Below the pieces are notes generated by a model. It had not been told where the DNA came from. It did no database searches and saw only the letters and a list, made by a program, of their open reading frames with translations. From assembly GCF_011440375.1 (NCBI RefSeq), contig NZ_JAAOIR010000004.1:124001-188000 (forward strand): DNA of 64,000 bases. The letters are read 5' to 3'. Source of the stretch: Halorubellus sp. JP-L1 (GTDB lineage: Archaea; Halobacteriota; Halobacteria; Halobacteriales; Natrialbaceae). The translations under genes and the position numbers were made by a program. Below are positions 59,734 to 64,000 of the stretch, piece after piece. The first letter of the stretch is position 1; each line of letters starts with the position of its first letter.

Positions 59734-60789
59734 TCACGCGAAGTCGGCCTGCGCCTCGGGGACGGGGCCGGCGTCCACGACCTCGATCTCCTCGAGCGGG
59801 TACGTCGACTGCGGGGCGGCGGGGTCGAAGAGGCCGACGGTGGCGCCGACGACGCCGAACGACTTCGTGAGGAGGAACTGAACGGCTTCGCGAACGCCGA
59901 GTTTCCGCGCGACGATCGCGAACCCGAGCGTGGACGCGGCGAGCCACGCGAAGATACCGAACCCTGTGGCGAGCGAGAGCACGCCGAGGGTCGCCCACGC
60001 GACGAGCGCTGCCTTGTAGTGCTGGCGGCGGAGGAGCCGCAGGAGGACGCGCGGCGAGTCCGACGCGTACCGAATCGCTTGCCCGACGCCGTGATAGTAG
60101 CCGGCGCGCCAGCGCCTGAACGGCTCCGAGATCGGGTCGCCGAGCGGATGGACGGCGGAGACGTGAGGCAGTCGAACGAGCCGGTAGCCCGCGGCGGTCA
60201 GGCGATAGCCGACGTCGATGTCCTCGTAGGACTGGAGGTACGGCGCCCACCCGCCGATCGACTCGAGCGCGTCGCGGTCGTAGAGCATGACGCCACCGAG
60301 CTTGTCGACGACCATCGGCTCGGTCGCATTGGACTCGTTCAGCCACCCTTCGACGCCGGCGACGTCGTGCTCGCGGAGGTAGGAGACGGCGTGCCCGAGC
60401 CAGTCCTCGGTCAGCTTCATGTCCCCGTCGACGTGCAGGACGACGTCGCCCCGCGCGACCTGGTCGCCGACGTACCGGCCGGCGCCACAGGAGACGACGT
60501 GCTCGGCGGGGATGCGCAGGACCGTGACGGGGTACTGGCGGGCGATGTCGACGGTTTCGTCCGTCGACGCGGAGTCGACGAGGATGACCTCGAAGGGCGC
60601 GACGCCGTCGGCCGCGCGAAAGACCGACTCCAGGCAGGTCGCGATGCGGTCGGCCTCGTTCTTCGCGATGACGACCACTGAGAGCTCGGGGATATCACCG
60701 GGTTCGACGGCGTCCGTGGTGCGGGCTGCGTCTGTGGTGTAGTCTGTGCTCTTGGCGGGCCGGTCGTGGGAGTGAGTGCGGTCGGTCAT
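59734..60789 (-). CDS. Family-2 glycosyltransferase with C-terminal membrane helices
   Basis: This 351-residue GT2 has ELSVVVIAKNEADRIATCLE, VILVDSASTDETVDIA and the DxD motif VLHVDGDMKLTE. A long acceptor-side motif (LQSYEDIDVGYRLTAAGYRLV) fits an inverting transferase. Hydrophobic segments (about 275-315) indicate membrane attachment. The start overlaps the stop of the upstream beta-helix gene by four nucleotides (ATGA). It probably adds a sugar to a lipid-linked glycan. Confidence 0.9.
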   Translation of the reverse strand: MTDRTHSHDRPAKSTDYTTDAARTTDAVEPGDIPELSVVVIAKNEADRIATCLESVFRAADGVAPFEVILVDSASTDETVDIARQYPVTVLRIPAEHVVSCGAGRYVGDQVARGDVVLHVDGDMKLTEDWLGHAVSYLREHDVAGVEGWLNESNATEPMVVDKLGGVMLYDRDALESIGGWAPYLQSYEDIDVGYRLTAAGYRLVRLPHVSAVHPLGDPISEPFRRWRAGYYHGVGQAIRYASDSPRVLLRLLRRQHYKAALVAWATLGVLSLATGFGIFAWLAASTLGFAIVARKLGVREAVQFLLTKSFGVVGATVGLFDPAAPQSTYPLEEIEVVDAGPVPEAQADFA

Positions 60790-62291
60790 CGTGGATTCAG
60801 TACTTCGTCTTGCAGGATCTGGCTCCCGATGCGGCGGGTGCCGTCAGGCGTGTGGACGGTCGTGTTCTGGACGAGGATCGACGAGCGGTTGGCGATGATT
60901 GGTTCCTGGTCGGCCGCGATGACGCAGTCCTTGATGACGCAGTCCTCGGCGTCGACGAGGCGGATGCCGCCACGGTCGTCGCCGCGCTGGTCGAACCTGC
61001 AGTTCTCGAACATGGCGCCGTCGCGACCGATGAGGTTCGCGCCCCACTCGCCGTTCGCGTTCCCGGTGACGGTGACGTTCTCGAAGACGAGCGGGTCGTT
61101 GTCGTCGGCGTTCGGCTCGAACGAGAAGATGGCGGGCGTCTCGGGCGTGTCGACGTGGAGGTCGGTGTTCCGGACGGTCGCGCCCTTGTTGTCGCCGTGG
61201 AAGACGACGGCGCCGAAGCTGTTCCCGGCGTGCGGGCCGAGCTGCACGCTGCAGTCCTCGACGAGGATGTCGCGGCGGTTCCGGAGGCGGATCCCGCGCG
61301 CGTTCACGTCGTCGCCGGGCGGGACGGTGTCGACGACCACGTCGACGTTCCGCGCGGTGGACCCCGTCGTCCCGAGGCGGACGCCCGAGATGTTGTTGTT
61401 CACGTACGAGCCGCCGACGGCGTGGACGGTCCCGTTGGGGGCGTCCGGGAGCCCTGGCGCGGACGCGTACAGACCGTTGTCGGAGAACCCGGCGGCGCGA
61501 CAGTTCTCGAACGTCACCTCGCCGGCGTGTTTCTTCCCGACGTAGAGCCCGATGAGTCGGTTCCGTCCGATGTGCTCGATGTTCAGGTTCTTCACGAGAC
61601 CGACGCCCTCCGGGTCCCTGACGTCGACGCGGAACAACGCGATCTGGGGCTCACAGCTCCCGGAGATGGAGACGTTCTGAACGGTCACGTCTCCGTCGGC
61701 GATGAACCGTATCTCGCCGCCGGCACCTGGCTTGCTGAAGTCGAAGTTGATGCCGTCGACGAGGCAGTTGGAGACGTTCTGGAACGTCAGGTACGTCTCC
61801 TGGTCGCAGTACCCGGGCTCCGGGACGAACGTCGGACGGCGGGTTGAGGCGGCCGCGATCGTGAAGTTGTCGCGGTCCTGCACGGTCATCGGTTCGAAGC
61901 GGTACGTCCCGGGTGGGAACGACAGGAGCGTGTCCCCGCTCGCGTATTCCTCGAGGAGTTCGTTGACCGGAACGGTCCCGGACGGGTCCGCGCCCACCTC
62001 CACTGCGTTGACCACGTTGTCGTGCCGGTCGACGTGCCGGACCTCCTGCTGGGCCGGCCCCTCCTGTGGGTCCTGGTCGTCGGGTACCTCCGTCGAGGGA
62101 GGTGACCCGTTCACGTTCTCCGCGGGCCCCGGCGAGGGGTCGTCCGACCGCGCCGAATCGGTCGCGTACTGGCCGACGCCGTATCCGAGGGCACCGACGC
62201 CGCCGACGACGCCGACTCGCTTCAGGAGCTGTCGGCGGTCCATCTCGAGCGTCGAGCCGTCGGTTCCCGCGTCGGGGTCGTCGTTACGCAT
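60786..62291 (-). CDS. Tat-exported right-handed beta-helix protein
   Basis: This 501-residue protein carries a Tat signal (MDRRQLLKRVGVVGGVGALG, about residues 18-37). An acidic linker follows, then a parallel beta-helix (about 110-490) with typical repeats: NVSNCLVDGINFDFSKPG, VTFENCRAAGFSDNGLY, DILVEDCSVQLGPHAGN. The fold is common in pectate-lyase-like enzymes and carbohydrate epimerases. No catalytic residues are assignable. The gene overlaps the GT2 gene by four nucleotides, so the secreted protein probably acts on the glycan made here. ATG at 62291 is selected. Confidence 0.85.
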   Translation of the reverse strand: MRNDDPDAGTDGSTLEMDRRQLLKRVGVVGGVGALGYGVGQYATDSARSDDPSPGPAENVNGSPPSTEVPDDQDPQEGPAQQEVRHVDRHDNVVNAVEVGADPSGTVPVNELLEEYASGDTLLSFPPGTYRFEPMTVQDRDNFTIAAASTRRPTFVPEPGYCDQETYLTFQNVSNCLVDGINFDFSKPGAGGEIRFIADGDVTVQNVSISGSCEPQIALFRVDVRDPEGVGLVKNLNIEHIGRNRLIGLYVGKKHAGEVTFENCRAAGFSDNGLYASAPGLPDAPNGTVHAVGGSYVNNNISGVRLGTTGSTARNVDVVVDTVPPGDDVNARGIRLRNRRDILVEDCSVQLGPHAGNSFGAVVFHGDNKGATVRNTDLHVDTPETPAIFSFEPNADDNDPLVFENVTVTGNANGEWGANLIGRDGAMFENCRFDQRGDDRGGIRLVDAEDCVIKDCVIAADQEPIIANRSSILVQNTTVHTPDGTRRIGSQILQDEVLNPR

Positions 62292-62749
62292 CCGGGAAGC
62301 GTCCCGGCCCTCTCCCCGGGTGACGGGCGCGTTCGAGTGAGTATTCGACGAGCGAGCCCGTGAGGTCGGCGACGAGCGAGCCCGTGGTCCCGGTCTCGCC
62401 GGTCGACGGCCAACTGTCCCGCGACGCTGCACCCGCTTGCGTCGCTGCACGTTCGGGAGTCGCTGCCCGTTCGAATGTCGCGGGCCGTGTCCCGGTCGCT
62501 GGAACGAGACCGGGTTGGCGAGTCGAATCGAGGAGGAGGCTGTCGAGAGCGGTCACGAGAGGAACACTCTCCAGCGGCCGCTTTGTTATGCCATCCCTAT
62601 CCCCGTACCGGAGGGCACAAACACTGGCATCCCCCGTGGCTGCGAGAGGGCGACTCGGCCCCCGTTACGCGTTCGCGAGTTCGATGCGAGCCGAGTCGGA
62701 ATCCAGTCGTTGCGTCAGCAGGGAACTGAGTCGCGACCGGACTGGGGCG
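62292..62749. other. 458-bp gap between two beta-helix genes
   Basis: Short repeated blocks (CGACGAGCGAGCCCGTG at 62347-62363 and 62370-62386; and a CGTCGCTGCAC-type pair near 62420-62450) occupy the left half. An open minus-strand frame (62284-62556) spans these repeats but has no recognisable product. An AT-rich stretch (62580-62600) could hold a promoter. Confidence 0.5.
62347..62386. repeat. 17-bp direct repeat, period 23 bp
   Basis: CGACGAGCGAGCCCGTG occurs at 62347-62363 and 62370-62386, upstream of the Tat beta-helix gene. Confidence 0.75.
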
Positions 62750-64000
62750 TCAGTTCGACCGCCAGCCGTCGTACCCCGGGATGACGTCCGAGAACGAGAC
62801 GTTCGCGTCCTCGCCGTACGCGTTCGAGGAGAACGACATGTTCGTCCAGTCGGAGACGTTCTCCTGAACGATCGTCTGCCCGCCCTGGTCGGTCGGGCCG
62901 TCCGGGTCGGGCGCGTTCGGGTTCCAGAACCAGTTGTCAGTGATGACGGCCTGGTCCGGGACGTCCCGGATGTCGATCGCGTGGTTCAGGTTCCCGTCGT
63001 ACTCGCGGTGGACGGTCTCTACGACGTTGTTGTGGATGTCGTAGACGCCGCCAGCAGGCGGGTGCACGTCGATGTTGTGCTGGACTTCGGTCGGCCCGAA
63101 GTGATTGTACCGGCACGTGTAGCTCCCGGTCCCCTGACTCATCGCGACCGAGTGGCGGTTGTAGTTGAAGTAGTTGTACTCGATGATCGGGTCGCCGTCC
63201 TCGACGCAGACGCCGTACCCGAGTCCGGACTTGTTGTTCTCGACGATGACGTTGTGGTGGACGTGCACGCGCGACCCGTCCTCCACGCCGATGCCGTCGT
63301 ACGTGAACCCGGAGATGCGGTTGTTGTCCACCTCGCCGTCGCCAGTGGCCTTGATGCCGGTGCCGTCGGACGACCCGCTTTGGTCGTCACCGGGGTGTGC
63401 GCCGCGAAGGCGGATGCCCGTGAAGCGGCCGCTGCCGCGCAGGAAGAACGATTCGTCGAGGTCGTCCGAGGAGAGGAGACCGCCCGGGGAGTCGTCCACG
63501 CCACGGTTCGACGCGAGCGTGACGCCGGAGGGGACGTCGATGTCGCCCGAGGTGATGTCGATGCGCTCGTCGCCGGGCACGAACACGATCTCGCCCGAGC
63601 TCGCCGCGTTCAGGCCGTCCACGAGTTCGGACTCGTTGTGGACGACGATGTTCGCGTCCGAGCGCGTGACCGTCCGGTCGTAGCCGCTGCCACCGCCGAG
63701 GGGGCCGTTGTCCGCCGTCGAGTCGCTCCCGCCGTCGCTGCCGCCATCGCTCCCGCCGTCGCTGCTCCCGTCGTCGGTCGGCGGTTCCTCGCCGAGCATC
63801 TCGTACGTCGTCGTCTGCTGGCCGTTCAGGTAGACCGAGAACGTGCCTTCCATCGGACTGAAGTCCCGGGGTTCGCCCTCGAACTCGAAGGAGTCGCCGT
63901 AGCCGTTCCCGGTGAGGCCCGTGACCGTCCACGTGCCGTCGGCGTTCTGCGTGATCTTGTCGTTGCGCTTCTCGGCGGAGTTCTTCCCGTTGTCGAGATT
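62750..64000 (-). CDS. Right-handed beta-helix protein (5' end outside window)
   Basis: The frame is open from the right edge to the stop at 62750, giving at least 416 residues; the N-terminus is missing. The product contains a beta-sandwich-like start (TWTVTGLTGNGYGDSFEF), an Asp/Gly/Ser linker (SDGGSDGGSDGGSDS), and a parallel beta-helix (about 135-380) with NRISGFTYDGIGVEDGS, VHVHHNVIVENNKSG and YDIHNNVVETVH repeats. This resembles pectate-lyase-superfamily surface proteins. The fragment resembles, but is not identical to, the Tat-exported protein at 60786-62291. The reaction is unknown. Confidence 0.83.
   Translation of the reverse strand, partial: NLDNGKNSAEKRNDKITQNADGTWTVTGLTGNGYGDSFEFEGEPRDFSPMEGTFSVYLNGQQTTTYEMLGEEPPTDDGSSDGGSDGGSDGGSDSTADNGPLGGGSGYDRTVTRSDANIVVHNESELVDGLNAASSGEIVFVPGDERIDITSGDIDVPSGVTLASNRGVDDSPGGLLSSDDLDESFFLRGSGRFTGIRLRGAHPGDDQSGSSDGTGIKATGDGEVDNNRISGFTYDGIGVEDGSRVHVHHNVIVENNKSGLGYGVCVEDGDPIIEYNYFNYNRHSVAMSQGTGSYTCRYNHFGPTEVQHNIDVHPPAGGVYDIHNNVVETVHREYDGNLNHAIDIRDVPDQAVITDNWFWNPNAPDPDGPTDQGGQTIVQENVSDWTNMSFSSNAYGEDANVSFSDVIPGYDGWRSN

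Noticed and set aside
62284-62556. Minus-strand frame before the Tat beta-helix gene
   Set aside because: It consists of the short repeat blocks and gives a low-complexity Thr/Gly/Arg product without domain; it ends inside the start of the beta-helix gene.
1-64000. tRNA or rRNA genes
   Set aside because: I searched the gaps by eye for the conserved tRNA T-arm and for rRNA signatures and found none; a covariance search would be decisive.

Overview
The window is chromosomal DNA of a halophilic archaeon (class Halobacteria). The evidence is the very high GC content with G/C-ending codons, Asp/Glu-rich proteins, two TFB genes with archaeal TATA elements about 25-30 nt before leaderless starts, Tat-type signal peptides, a PGF-CTERM surface protein, and haloarchaea-typical families (HalOD1, DUF7344, DICT, BAT/HTH-10, DUF6735, DUF7563-like). 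The genus cannot be fixed from the sequence alone. No rRNA, tRNA, CRISPR array or intact insertion sequence was recognised.

Region 1 (1-33.7 kb) is mostly core and housekeeping. It holds an exported PQQ-type beta-propeller protein (cut by the left edge), NucS, a cupin, a TrmB-like regulator, a first TFB, MutS, a CBS protein, a lipoprotein, a divergent sugar nucleotidyltransferase, a CDC48-type AAA ATPase, a DHH phosphoesterase next to an M50/CBS intramembrane protease, an AI-2E family permease, a second TFB and an Hrq1/YprA-like helicase. A cation-handling block follows: DUF211, a VIT1/CCC1-like protein, a P2-type ATPase, and a convergent Na/Ca-exchanger-type antiporter. The region ends with a tyrosine recombinase, an NADPH oxidoreductase and a bolA-glutaredoxin pair.

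Region 2 (33.7-47.6 kb) is a looser, regulation-rich stretch. It has several 450-860 nt gaps with AT-rich islands, gene remnants and repeats. It carries five DUF7344 proteins (three fused to C-terminal membrane helices), a DICT-domain protein, a PAS/GAF/BAT/HTH-10 regulator, a HalOD1 protein, an intact universal stress protein beside an internally deleted one, a winged-HTH gene divergent from a small zinc-finger gene, and a candidate 35-aa gene that overlaps its neighbour.

Region 3 (44.6-64 kb) is a cell-surface glycan locus. It encodes a sugar epimerase, a hexapeptide acyltransferase, a DegT-type aminotransferase, a YdjM-like membrane protein, a deacetylase-like protein, two family-2 glycosyltransferases, an ATP-grasp ligase, a HAD hydrolase, a flippase, a GNAT/FemAB-like transferase, and two beta-helix proteins (one Tat-exported, one cut by the right edge). 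A von Willebrand A / PGF-CTERM surface protein sits inside it. The deacetylase-GT2-ATP-grasp-HAD genes overlap by 4-8 nt and probably form one translationally coupled unit that builds and decorates a lipid-linked sugar, which the flippase could move outward.

The most unusual sequence-level signal is short tandem duplication anchored on gene 3' ends. It covers the stop codon of the first TFB, the AI-2E permease, the antiporter and the deleted USP. Further 21-25 bp minisatellites occur, one of them directly upstream of the flippase start.
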